Source: CAYUKK01 sp964445305 (GTDB lineage Bacteria > Acidobacteriota > Aminicenantia > Aminicenantales > UBA8522). From it: a stretch of DNA of 25,824 nt. The translations under genes were made by a program, and so were the position numbers. Under the pieces are notes generated by a model. It saw only the letters and a list, made by a program, of their open reading frames with translations, had not been told where the DNA came from and did no database searches. Positions 15,712-23,474 of the stretch are shown here, piece by piece. Every line of letters starts with the position of its first letter. The stretch's first letter is position 1. The stretch covers positions 1-25,824 of the forward strand of contig CAYUKK010000194.1 in NCBI GenBank assembly GCA_964445305.1, in the 5' to 3' direction.

Positions 15712-17355
15712 ATGAGTAAACCATCGCCAATTCCTAAGAAGAAGAGGACAGGCTCTGGCCGTTCTTCAAGCCATTCCCTGGGCAGTGCGGTGAGCGCCAC
15801 TGCCGTTGCCATCGAAATCAATGACGAATTCCGCCGCGCCCTGGACATCATGGAGAACACCCAGAAAAACATCTTCATCACCGGCAAAGCGGGGACGGGA
15901 AAATCCACCCTCCTCGATTACTTTCGGACGACGACGGGCAAAAATGTAGCCGTCATCGCTCCCACGGGCGTGGCCGCGCTCAACGTCCGCGGCCAGACCA
16001 TCCACTCCTTCTGCCGATTCAAACCGGACATCACCCTCGACAAAGTCAAGAAGCTTGGCGCCAAGAGCGCCGCCCTCTACAGGAATCTCGACACCGTCGT
16101 CATCGACGAAATCTCCATGGTTCGGGCTGACCTCCTCGACTGCGTCGAAAAATTCCTGCGCCTCAACGGCCCCCATCCCCAGCAGTGGTTCGGTGGCATC
16201 CAGATGGTCTTTATCGGCGACCTCTACCAGCTTCCGCCCGTCGTCACCTCAGCCGAGGAATCCATTTTCTCGCTCCGGTACGAGACCCCTTATTTTTTCT
16301 CCGCCCATATTTTTGCCGAGCCAACTTTCGACATGGAGTTTGTTGAGCTCGAAAAGGTCTACCGCCAGACCGATGAGGATTTCATCCAGCTTCTCAACGC
16401 CATCCGCAACCGCTCGGTGACGGAGGAGGACATCGAGCGCTTGAACCGGCGCCTGGACCCTGATTTTGTCCCGCCAGAGGACGCCTTTTTTATTCACCTC
16501 ACCAGCACCAACGACCTGGCTTATTGGCGAAACCAGGAAAAACTCGCCTCCCTGCCCGGCCGTGTCCGCCGCTACCAGGGATACCTGGCCGGCGAATTCG
16601 ACCGATCCTACCTCCCGACCGACGAGGTTCTCGAGCTCAAGCCCGGCGCTCAGGTTATGATGGTCAATAACGACGGCTATGGCCGTTGGGTTAATGGCTC
16701 GATCGGCCGCATCCTCGCCATCGAGGAGGTAAGCTCCTCGCCCGACATACTCATCGTCGAACTCCAGAACGGGCTTGAAGTCGACGTCGAGCCTTATACC
16801 TGGGAGCTCTTCAAGCTCGATTTTGACGAGCGGTCGGGAAAAATCATCACCGAGACGATTGGCTCCTTCACCCAGTACCCGCTCCGCCTGGCCTGGGCCA
16901 TCACCATCCACAAGAGCCAGGGGAAAACCTTCGACCGAGTGATCATCGATATCGGCCGGGGCACCTTCGCTCACGGACAGGTCTACGTGGCGCTCAGCCG
17001 CTGCACCAGTTTTGACGGCATCGTCCTCAAGCGGGCGATCAAGAAATCGCACATCCGCATGGACTGGAGGGTGATTCGGTTCCTCACCCGCTTCCAGTAC
17101 AAGAAAGCCAACGAAAGGCTCTCCTACGCTCAGAAGCTCGCTCTCATCGAGGCGGCTATCAAGAAGGGAAAAGACCTCGACATTGTCTACCTCAAGCCCG
17201 ATGACACGAAGACAAGACGCCGTATCCGTCCCGAGGCCGTCGAACGCATGGAGTACCGGGGGAAGGAATTCGAGGGCCTGCGGGCCTACTGTTTTAAAAG
17301 GGGGGAGGAAAGGCACTTCCGCATCGACCGCATCCTCGACATTAAGCCTGGGTGA
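15712..17355 (+). CDS. Pif1-family helicase with C-terminal WYL-like domain
   Basis: A 547-residue superfamily 1B helicase. After a basic, Ser-rich tail (1-33) come Walker A GKAGTGKST (58-66), the APTGVAALNVRGQTIHSF motif Ia region (83-100), Walker B IDEIS (131-135), GDLYQLPPV (169-177), and the second RecA domain ending in TIHKSQGKTFD (398-408) and VYVALSRC (424-431). These identify a 5'-3' DNA helicase of the Pif1/RecD2 type. Residues 472-545 look like a WYL domain: an IEAAIKKGKDLDIVYLKP start, RRRIRPEAVE, FEGLRAYCFKRGEER and FRIDRI. WYL domains bind ligands or single-stranded nucleic acid. The likely role is in DNA repair, recombination or G-quadruplex resolution. Ribosome site is weak at the chosen ATG. 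Confidence 0.92.
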   Translation: MSKPSPIPKKKRTGSGRSSSHSLGSAVSATAVAIEINDEFRRALDIMENTQKNIFITGKAGTGKSTLLDYFRTTTGKNVAVIAPTGVAALNVRGQTIHSFCRFKPDITLDKVKKLGAKSAALYRNLDTVVIDEISMVRADLLDCVEKFLRLNGPHPQQWFGGIQMVFIGDLYQLPPVVTSAEESIFSLRYETPYFFSAHIFAEPTFDMEFVELEKVYRQTDEDFIQLLNAIRNRSVTEEDIERLNRRLDPDFVPPEDAFFIHLTSTNDLAYWRNQEKLASLPGRVRRYQGYLAGEFDRSYLPTDEVLELKPGAQVMMVNNDGYGRWVNGSIGRILAIEEVSSSPDILIVELQNGLEVDVEPYTWELFKLDFDERSGKIITETIGSFTQYPLRLAWAITIHKSQGKTFDRVIIDIGRGTFAHGQVYVALSRCTSFDGIVLKRAIKKSHIRMDWRVIRFLTRFQYKKANERLSYAQKLALIEAAIKKGKDLDIVYLKPDDTKTRRRIRPEAVERMEYRGKEFEGLRAYCFKRGEERHFRIDRILDIKPG

Positions 17356-17546
17356 AACACGGGAAATTATGCCCGTTGAGCCATTTACAGCGGGCTCCTC
17401 ATCTTCACGCCAAGATGATTCTCCCTATCTTGCGCTTCGTTTTCTTATGATTTACGTTCCCCCGCCCGGGCAACTTCGCCCTAAAACAACAGGCTGGATA
17501 GCCAAATCAGCCGATGATAGCGAAGGGGAAGGATGACCACATTATC

Positions 17547-18860
17547 TTAGGATTTGGGAGAAAGGCGACAGTGGATGAAAAAGAAGGCTGCACCGGCAGC
17601 GAGAGCTCCCAGGCCACCCACAAGCTGCTCCACAGAAGCAGCGGCCACAACGCCCGCCAAAACGAGAAGCGCCAGAACAGGCACTACCGGACCTAAGGGG
17701 ATGACGAAGGTGGCCGGCTTTACCCGACCGATGAAGCGCGGCCGGCGGAGGATAAGCGTCGCTGCACATGACGAAGCGTAGATGACAAGCCGAGACACAG
17801 CACTCGCAATGGCCAGCCAGACAAATGAGCCCGATAGAGCCAGGACGAGGACAACAGCTGACGTGAAGAGGACAGCGTTAGCGGGAGTGCGGTAAACCCG
17901 ATGGACGCGGCCGAAAAAACGGGGGAGGTCACCGTGCTCAGCCAGGGCAAAAAGCATCCGCGAGCTGGTGAGCACCTGGCCGGCCGTGTTCCCCATCATG
18001 GAAATGATCGACCCGAGGCTCATCATCAGCGCTCCTGCGCCGCCCAGGAAAAGAAAGGCCGCATCCGCCAACGGTGTCGCCGATGCGGCAATATCCGCGT
18101 GTGTGCCCATAGCCACAACCTGAGCCAAGGTCATGATAACCGTGACGGCGACGACAGTCGAAATGAGAGCGAAGGGAACATGGTGGCGCGGCACGTTGGC
18201 TTCCCCAGCCGGAACGGGAACGACTTCGTAACCACCGAAGGCAAAGATGAGAAGAAGGACCGCGGCCGAGGCTTGGCCCAAGCTAATCGGAGGGAGAAAG
18301 GAGAGCCGGGCGGGCTCAAGAAAGAACATGCCGACGACGATAAAAATGGCCAGTGGCGCCAGCTTGCCGATGGTCAGGAGGTCAACAGTCCAGGCGCTCA
18401 GCCGGATACCCCGCACATTAATGAACGTCAGAGCTCCGACAAGCCCGGTCAAAACGAGGGCCCGATTCCAGCCGGCGGTCATAGCTGGCTGGTAATATCC
18501 TATGGCCAGCACGACTCCGTTGGCTACAGAGGCGTAGCTGGCCACCCGCGTGAACCACTGCATCCAGCCCACCTCAAAAGCGACGAATCGACCGAAGGCT
18601 GCTCGAGCGTAGAGGAAGGGTCCCCCCGTTCCCTCAAACCGGCTTCCGACCTCGGCGAAGCACAGGGCGACAAGAAAAGAGGCAAAGCCAACGGCCAGAA
18701 AGGCGAAGGGACTCCAGTTTCCGACGAGCGCAGCAACCCGGGATGGCATCAAAAAAACGGCGGCCCCGATGACCTGGTTGACTCCGATGGCCGTCAGATC
18801 CCACCGGCTAAGGGCGCGACGAAGTGTCGGCTCAGGTTGCTCGGTGTTGCAGAAAGGCAC
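17547..18860 (-). CDS. APC-superfamily amino-acid permease
   Basis: A 437-residue inner-membrane transporter, mostly hydrophobic helices, about 12 by eye. The first helix contains the substrate-binding signature GVNQVIGAAVFLMPS. The second begins near SPFAFLAVGFASF and is followed by AEVGSRFEGTGGPFLYARAAFG, typical of the APC family (PF13520-type). A glycine-rich FGGYEVVPVPAGE loop in helix 6 is also characteristic. It likely imports an amino acid using a proton or sodium gradient. The start is a GTG at 18860; no earlier or later in-frame start would keep helix 1. There is no Shine-Dalgarno, and the -10 TATAAT ends only 6 bases before the GTG. Confidence 0.93.
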   Translation of the reverse strand: MPFCNTEQPEPTLRRALSRWDLTAIGVNQVIGAAVFLMPSRVAALVGNWSPFAFLAVGFASFLVALCFAEVGSRFEGTGGPFLYARAAFGRFVAFEVGWMQWFTRVASYASVANGVVLAIGYYQPAMTAGWNRALVLTGLVGALTFINVRGIRLSAWTVDLLTIGKLAPLAIFIVVGMFFLEPARLSFLPPISLGQASAAVLLLIFAFGGYEVVPVPAGEANVPRHHVPFALISTVVAVTVIMTLAQVVAMGTHADIAASATPLADAAFLFLGGAGALMMSLGSIISMMGNTAGQVLTSSRMLFALAEHGDLPRFFGRVHRVYRTPANAVLFTSAVVLVLALSGSFVWLAIASAVSRLVIYASSCAATLILRRPRFIGRVKPATFVIPLGPVVPVLALLVLAGVVAAASVEQLVGGLGALAAGAAFFFIHCRLSPKS

Positions 18861-18866
18861 GCCCGC

Positions 18867-18872
18867 ATTATA
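18867..18872 (-). promoter_or_regulatory. -10 TATAAT directly before the APC permease start
   Basis: A perfect TATAAT on the minus strand ends 6 bases before the GTG start codon. The usual +1 would be at or next to the GTG. The -35 region is weak. This arrangement predicts a leaderless mRNA. Confidence 0.45.
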
Positions 18873-18916
18873 GAAAATTTCTGCCCTTAAGGAAATTTCC
18901 TTTTTCTAATCTAACC

Positions 18917-19849
18917 TCATTTTTCTTTGTCGGTCAGCCGGAAGGCCACCGTGACCGTAAAAATAATCCCTCGTGGCTGCCCTTCGATGACCATCGGCTC
19001 GTACTTCCACTGCCGGACAGCGTCGATGGCCGCCTGGTCAAGAAGCGGGATGGAACGGAGAACCTGGACCCTGACCACATTCCCCCGCGTATCTGTCTCT
19101 GCTTCAAGGATGACTATCCCTTCGACGCCAGCCTGTCTCGCGATTTCGGGATAAACGGGGTTTACCTTGCTCAAAAGGCGCGGCGGCTTGACCTCGCCAA
19201 TGGCTCTCACCGCCCCAACGCCTCCTTCGACCTTTCCTCCAACACCGCCGCCGATTGTGCCGCCAACGACTCCTCCCACTTTCCCCTCCGCCTGGCCAAT
19301 TTTCTCAACCTCGGCCGGAAGCACATGTAAAGAAAGAAAATAGGGAGTTCCGTCCGTGCTCTCGAACCCGAAAACGGCAATGTTTTTTCGTGGCAAGATG
19401 ATCTCCGTGTCGAGAAGGCTCACCCTTTCCACGCCGGCCTGCTCCTCAACTTCGATTCGGAATCTGTTCTTCAAGTCGACGGGTGCGATGAGAACCAAGA
19501 TTTCTCTTGAATCGAAGCGGAGCACATAATTCATCGGCCTGAGCTCCCGCGGTCCCCAGCTAAAATCAGCCTCGGTGAGCAACCGGACGTCGATGAGGTT
19601 GAAGACTTTCTTAATCTGTTTCTTCTCCTCGGTGGGTGTAAACCCCGAAGGAATGCTGGCTGAAACGAGCGGCCGGAGATAGGATGAGGTAACCATAGGC
19701 TGGGGCTCCGGAACGACCGACCTTATGCCTTCATAAAAGCGGAGCCTGACGATGAGGCCACTCTCTCCCCGGACTGGCAGCAAAGCTATGCTTCCGAAAA
19801 TAAGAAAGGCGATCAAAAAAATGGCAATTTGTCTCGATTTAACGTTCAT
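18917..19849 (-). CDS. Energy transducer TonB-like protein with Gly-rich linker
   Basis: About 310 residues. A hydrophobic N-terminus (IAIFLIAFLIFGSIALL) gives an inner-membrane anchor or signal. A periplasmic region of unknown fold (about 30-185) follows, then a Gly/Val-rich linker GKVGGVVGGTIGGGVGG in place of the usual Pro-rich spacer. The C-terminal TonB domain is clear: PVYPEIARQAGVEGIVILEAETDTRGNV through VDAVRQWKYEP-type segments, with a YPxxAR motif and an AVRQWKYEP helix. It would transmit energy to outer-membrane receptors. The ATG at 19849 overlaps the anti-sigma stop as ATGA, with AGGAGG 7 bases upstream. An ATG two codons earlier is too close to that site. Confidence 0.9.
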   Translation of the reverse strand: MNVKSRQIAIFLIAFLIFGSIALLPVRGESGLIVRLRFYEGIRSVVPEPQPMVTSSYLRPLVSASIPSGFTPTEEKKQIKKVFNLIDVRLLTEADFSWGPRELRPMNYVLRFDSREILVLIAPVDLKNRFRIEVEEQAGVERVSLLDTEIILPRKNIAVFGFESTDGTPYFLSLHVLPAEVEKIGQAEGKVGGVVGGTIGGGVGGKVEGGVGAVRAIGEVKPPRLLSKVNPVYPEIARQAGVEGIVILEAETDTRGNVVRVQVLRSIPLLDQAAIDAVRQWKYEPMVIEGQPRGIIFTVTVAFRLTDKEK

Positions 19850-20352
19850 GGCCATTCCTCCTTCACTTCGAGATCTTTGCGCTTTTGCGCCCAGACGAAG
19901 ATATACTCGGAACCAATAGGTCGGTAGACGATGGGGTTGGCTGGCTCACCCCCGATTCTCAATCGCGTGAGGCTGAACCTTTCGCCGTTGTTGCGGCCAG
20001 TTTCTTTCCCTGTCCTTGGGCCTCTGAAAAATATTGGCCGAATCAAAAGAACGCCACCCAGGACGAGGAGCAGCATGACGCAAGCGGCCGCGGCGCGGAG
20101 GGCGATGGGTTTTGACCGCGCGGGAGCCGGTTCCTTGCGCCCAAGCTGGAATTCCAGCCTCAAAGACGTCGCCAACGCTTCGAGGTTTTGCATTTCCTCT
20201 GCTTGCCAGAGCAAAATCCGAGCCTCCTCGGCTGAAGCCAGTTTCTTCTGGCAGGAAGGACAGCGGTCAACATGATGTCGCAACACAAAGCCCTTCCCTT
20301 TCCTCCCTGGAAGCCAGCGCAAGAAAAATTGAAAAAGACGACAACGCAACAT
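19846..20352 (-). CDS. Zinc-finger anti-sigma factor, membrane-anchored
   Basis: About 168 residues from the ATG at 20352. The frame is open upstream into the sigma gene, but this ATG lies one base after the sigma stop with GGAG upstream. HHVDRCPSC (H27-x3-C31-x2-C34) is the HxxxCxxC zinc motif of ZAS anti-sigma factors. A helix follows and then one transmembrane segment around residues 86-109. The periplasmic part (110-168) contains YRPIGSEYIFVWAQKRK and probably senses an envelope signal. It would hold the co-encoded ECF sigma inactive at the inner membrane. It overlaps the TonB start by 4 bases, so translation is coupled. Confidence 0.82.
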   Translation of the reverse strand: MLRCRLFQFFLRWLPGRKGKGFVLRHHVDRCPSCQKKLASAEEARILLWQAEEMQNLEALATSLRLEFQLGRKEPAPARSKPIALRAAAACVMLLLVLGGVLLIRPIFFRGPRTGKETGRNNGERFSLTRLRIGGEPANPIVYRPIGSEYIFVWAQKRKDLEVKEEWP

Positions 20353-20353
20353 C

Positions 20354-20875
20354 TCATTTCTCCAAAAGCGCCTTGATTTTTTTCCTGGCGTTAAAGAGAT
20401 AGACCCGAGCTGTCGACGGACGGCAGCCAAGGATGGCCGAAATTTCCTCCGCCGTCAGACCCTCGTTCGCCCACAGGGATATGGCGGCCCTTTCCCTCGG
20501 ACTGAGGCGGCGGAGGGTGTTCTTCAAGAGTGACCCTTTGCTCAAGCCTGGAGAGTAAAAGGAAGAAGAAAAAGGAGCTTCCTTCTGGAAGCGCGAAAAA
20601 AAACGCCAAAAGCGTTTCTTCTTCCTCGCCCCGTCAAGGCAGCGTCGGTAGAGAATGGTCAGGAACCAGGTCTTGAAGTTGCGGTTACGGTCGAAACGGC
20701 CAAGGCTCTGAAATGCCTGGATGAAAGCATCCTGGCAGGCGTCCTCGGCGTCCTCCCGGTTGCCAAGGATATTCATGGCTGCAGCCATCGCCTGGGCCTG
20801 GTACATCTCGACAATTTTCCTGAAGCTCTCCCTATCGCCCCCGAGGCAATTCTCAAGAATTTCCTTTTCTTCCAT
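20354..20875 (-). CDS. ECF RNA polymerase sigma factor
   Basis: About 173 residues from the ATG at 20875 (MEEKEILENC). The frame continues 28 codons upstream as charged low-complexity sequence that is unlikely to be translated. Region 2 runs from about 14 to 80 (ESFRKIVEMYQAQAM, NREDAEDACQDAFIQAFQSLGRFD, FKTWFLTILYRRCLDGARKKK). Region 4 runs from about 120 to 172 (LRRLSPRERAAISLWANEGLTAEEISAILGCRPSTARVYLFNARKKIK), with a clear helix-turn-helix. It should direct RNA polymerase to promoters of a stress or nutrient regulon. It is translationally coupled to its anti-sigma. A palindrome GGCACGTGCC (20947-20956) lies in the divergent spacer and may be regulatory. Confidence 0.93.
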   Translation of the reverse strand: MEEKEILENCLGGDRESFRKIVEMYQAQAMAAAMNILGNREDAEDACQDAFIQAFQSLGRFDRNRNFKTWFLTILYRRCLDGARKKKRFWRFFSRFQKEAPFSSSFYSPGLSKGSLLKNTLRRLSPRERAAISLWANEGLTAEEISAILGCRPSTARVYLFNARKKIKALLEK

Positions 20876-21023
20876 CGATCCCTGTTCTCTTCCTATTTTA
20901 TTATTATTTCGTTCCTCGTTCGAAGGTCGTTTATGATTTCTTCTCCGGCACGTGCCCATCTCTTCGGCTGGGGATCACCTGGAGGAAAAGAGGAAAAAAT
21001 GGTCAGGAACAAAATACCGATGG

Positions 21024-21050
21024 TTGAAAAAACGTCCGGAACGTTATATT
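21024..21050 (+). promoter_or_regulatory. Possible promoter for the S9 peptidase gene
   Basis: TTGAAA (21024-21029) is followed after 15 bases by TATATT (21045-21050), or after 17 by TATTTT. Both hexamers are near consensus. Two GGAAC motifs, similar to ECF -35 boxes, occur at 21006 and 21039, but neither has a matching -10 at the usual distance. Confidence 0.35.
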
Positions 21051-21113
21051 TTTAGTCTTCCTTTGAGGAAAGATAAACAAGGCAAAGACAATCGCTCTTC
21101 TAAGGAGGAGGCC

Positions 21114-23363
21114 ATGAAAAGATTCAGGAAAAAATTTAAGAGCGCCGTTCCGGAGTCAATAGCTGGTCTATTTCTCATTCTTATCTTAGCTTCGGGCGCT
21201 ATCCTCGTGTTCAGCCTCTCGGCTCTCCTTTCAGGTCCGGCTTTCGGTCGAGATTACGGCCAATTGGACGCCCAACCATCCGCCCGGACAGCCAAAAAAC
21301 CTGCCCGCCTGCCCGCCGCCAAAATTCCCTTCACCCTCGAGGAAGTGTTGAGCGCTCCCTACCCTCTCCATCTTGTCTCAGCCAGAAAGGCGGACCGTAT
21401 CGCCTGGGTCTTCCATACCGAAGGCGCCAGGAACATCTGGACAGCCGCGGCCCCCGATTTCAAGCCTGTCATGCTCACCAACTACGCGCGGGACGAGGTC
21501 TTCGAGATTCCCGATGTCGAGATCACCGACGACGGCTCGCTCATCGTCTTCGTCCGCGGCGGAAACCCCAACCGCCAGGGCTGGGTAACAAACCCAACGA
21601 GTGACCCGGACGGCGTCGAGCAGGCCATCTGGGCGGTTCGGTCCGGGGGTGGAGCTCCCTGGCGCGTATGCGCCGGTAATAACCCTGTCCTCTCTCCCGA
21701 CGGCAAATGGCTTCTCGTGGTCAAAGATAATTTCATTTACCGCGTCCGGCTCGAAGACTGGAGTGCGGCTGGCGAGCCGCTGACCCCCGAGCTTCTGTTC
21801 AAGGCCCAGGGCCGAAGCGGCAACCCGCGCTGGTCGCCCGACGGCCAGCGGATTGCCTTCGTCTCCGATCGCGACGACCACAGCTTCGTTGGCGTTTTCG
21901 ACCTCGCTTCACGCAAGATTACCTGGCTGGCGCCCAGTGTTGACCGCGATAGCGACCCCGTTTGGTCGCCTGATGGAAACCGCATCGCCTTTTTCCGCCG
22001 TCCTGGCCGTCAGTACAACGAAGTCCTTGATTTCTGGAACCCGCCCACTCCCGCCATCTGGGTGGCGGACATTGCTTCCGGGCAGGCCAAGGAAATCTTG
22101 AATTTCGCGGGTGCTGACCCTAAATTCTATACCATCCGAAACCTCATGTGGACCGCCACCAACCGCATTCTCTTCACCGCCGAACACGACAACTGGAATC
22201 ATGTATTCTCGCTCGCGCCAACGGGCGGCGAGCCCATCGACCTTACCCCGGGCGAAGCTGAAGTCGAGCACCTCTACCTTTCGAGCGACGGCTCGACCCT
22301 CTTTTTCAGCAGCAACCATGCCGACATCCACGGCCGCCACATCTGGAAAGTCCCCACCGCCGGCGGCAGACCTGTCCAGCTCACCAAGGGAGCGACCATC
22401 GGGTCCTACCCCGTGGCTCTGGCTTCGGGAAAGGATGTTGCCTTCATGTACGCTACAGCCAAGCATCCGATGTCCATCTCTTTGGTGCCGGCTTCAGGAA
22501 GCGGACCATCACGAGTCATCGCCCCAACCAAGCTCCCCGACAAATTCCCTCTCGAAGAACTCGTCGTCCCCGAGCTCATCATCGTCAAGGCACCGGATGG
22601 TCTCGACATCCCCTGCCAGCTCTTCCTGCCCAAAGGCGCTAAGGCTGGCGATAAGCGGCCCGGCGTCGTCTACGTCCACGGTGGGCCCATCCGTCAGATG
22701 CTCCTCGGATGGCATTACATGGAGTTTTACTCCGAGGCTTATGGCATCAACCAGTATTTCGCCAGCCGCGGCTACGTCGTCCTGTCCATCAACTTCCGTA
22801 GCGGCATCGGCTACGGTCGCGCCTTCCGTATGCCGCCCAACGCCGGCCGCCGCGGCGCTTCCGAATACCAGGACGTCGTCGCTGGAGCCAAGTACCTCCA
22901 GAACCGCCCGGAGGTCGACCCAGACCGCATCGGTATATGGGGCCTTTCCTACGGCGGCCTTCTCACCGCCATGAGCCTCGCCCGTAATTCCGACATCTTC
23001 AAGGCAGGGGTTGACCTGGCCGGCGTCCATGACTGGTCGGCCCGCATGGGAGGGGCTGGCCGTGCCGGGGCCGAGTTCACGATGAGCCCTGAGGAACGCA
23101 AGCTGGCTTTTGAATCTTCGCCCGTAGCGAGCGTCAAGACCTGGACCTCCCCCGTGCTGTTCATCCACGGGGATGACGACCGCAACGTCGACTTCTCCCA
23201 GACAGTCGACCTCGTCCAGAAGCTCCGAGCCAAGGGCGATGTCCACATCGAGCTCATCGTCCAGCCCGGAGAGCCGCACGAATTCCTGGTCTACCGGAAT
23301 CGCATGGATGCATACAACGCCACTTTCGAATTCCTCGACAAATTCATCGGAAAGAAAAGGTAG
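21114..23363 (+). CDS. S9 family peptidase with beta-propeller (prolyl oligopeptidase type)
   Basis: About 749 residues from ATG 21114, which has AAGGAGGAGG just upstream; open frame before it is not translated. An N-terminal hydrophobic segment (17-45) is an export signal or anchor. Next is an Ala/Pro-rich linker, then a propeller of PD40/WD40-like blades (repeats such as NPRWSPDGQRIAFVSD and DPVWSPDGNRIAFFR). The C-terminal alpha/beta-hydrolase domain begins near 510 and contains the triad: Ser612 in WGLSYGG, Asp689 in HGDDDRN, and His722 in GEPHEF. It resembles dipeptidyl-aminopeptidases and acylaminoacyl peptidases acting on short peptides, probably periplasmic. The beta-propeller gene follows after 111 bases. 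Confidence 0.94.
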   Translation: MKRFRKKFKSAVPESIAGLFLILILASGAILVFSLSALLSGPAFGRDYGQLDAQPSARTAKKPARLPAAKIPFTLEEVLSAPYPLHLVSARKADRIAWVFHTEGARNIWTAAAPDFKPVMLTNYARDEVFEIPDVEITDDGSLIVFVRGGNPNRQGWVTNPTSDPDGVEQAIWAVRSGGGAPWRVCAGNNPVLSPDGKWLLVVKDNFIYRVRLEDWSAAGEPLTPELLFKAQGRSGNPRWSPDGQRIAFVSDRDDHSFVGVFDLASRKITWLAPSVDRDSDPVWSPDGNRIAFFRRPGRQYNEVLDFWNPPTPAIWVADIASGQAKEILNFAGADPKFYTIRNLMWTATNRILFTAEHDNWNHVFSLAPTGGEPIDLTPGEAEVEHLYLSSDGSTLFFSSNHADIHGRHIWKVPTAGGRPVQLTKGATIGSYPVALASGKDVAFMYATAKHPMSISLVPASGSGPSRVIAPTKLPDKFPLEELVVPELIIVKAPDGLDIPCQLFLPKGAKAGDKRPGVVYVHGGPIRQMLLGWHYMEFYSEAYGINQYFASRGYVVLSINFRSGIGYGRAFRMPPNAGRRGASEYQDVVAGAKYLQNRPEVDPDRIGIWGLSYGGLLTAMSLARNSDIFKAGVDLAGVHDWSARMGGAGRAGAEFTMSPEERKLAFESSPVASVKTWTSPVLFIHGDDDRNVDFSQTVDLVQKLRAKGDVHIELIVQPGEPHEFLVYRNRMDAYNATFEFLDKFIGKKR

Positions 23364-23474
23364 GCTTTTCTTGGAAAAAATGGAAAACGAAAGGGAAAAA
23401 GGAAAGTTCAATGAACGCCAAACAACCGAGAGAAAGCTCGGGCAACCAAGCTCGATGACAAAGGAGGAGCAAAA

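Noticed and set aside
16249..17316. A 355-codon open frame antisense to the Pif1-like helicase
   Set aside because: It mirrors conserved helicase motifs and shows no protein family of its own.
17356..17546. Possible small gene or terminator between the helicase and permease
   Set aside because: Only 4-6 base stems and no ribosome-site-supported frame were found.
20876..20959. Upstream extension of the ECF sigma frame
   Set aside because: Low-complexity Asn/Arg/Lys sequence; ATG 20875 fits normal ECF length.
21006..21043. GGAAC motifs as an ECF promoter for the S9 gene
   Set aside because: No matching -10 (CGTC or TCTA type) at 16-18 bases; the CGTC present is about 22 bases away.
20952..21113. 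Upstream extension of the S9 peptidase frame
   Set aside because: Charged low-complexity sequence without a ribosome site; ATG 21114 has AAGGAGG and a signal segment.
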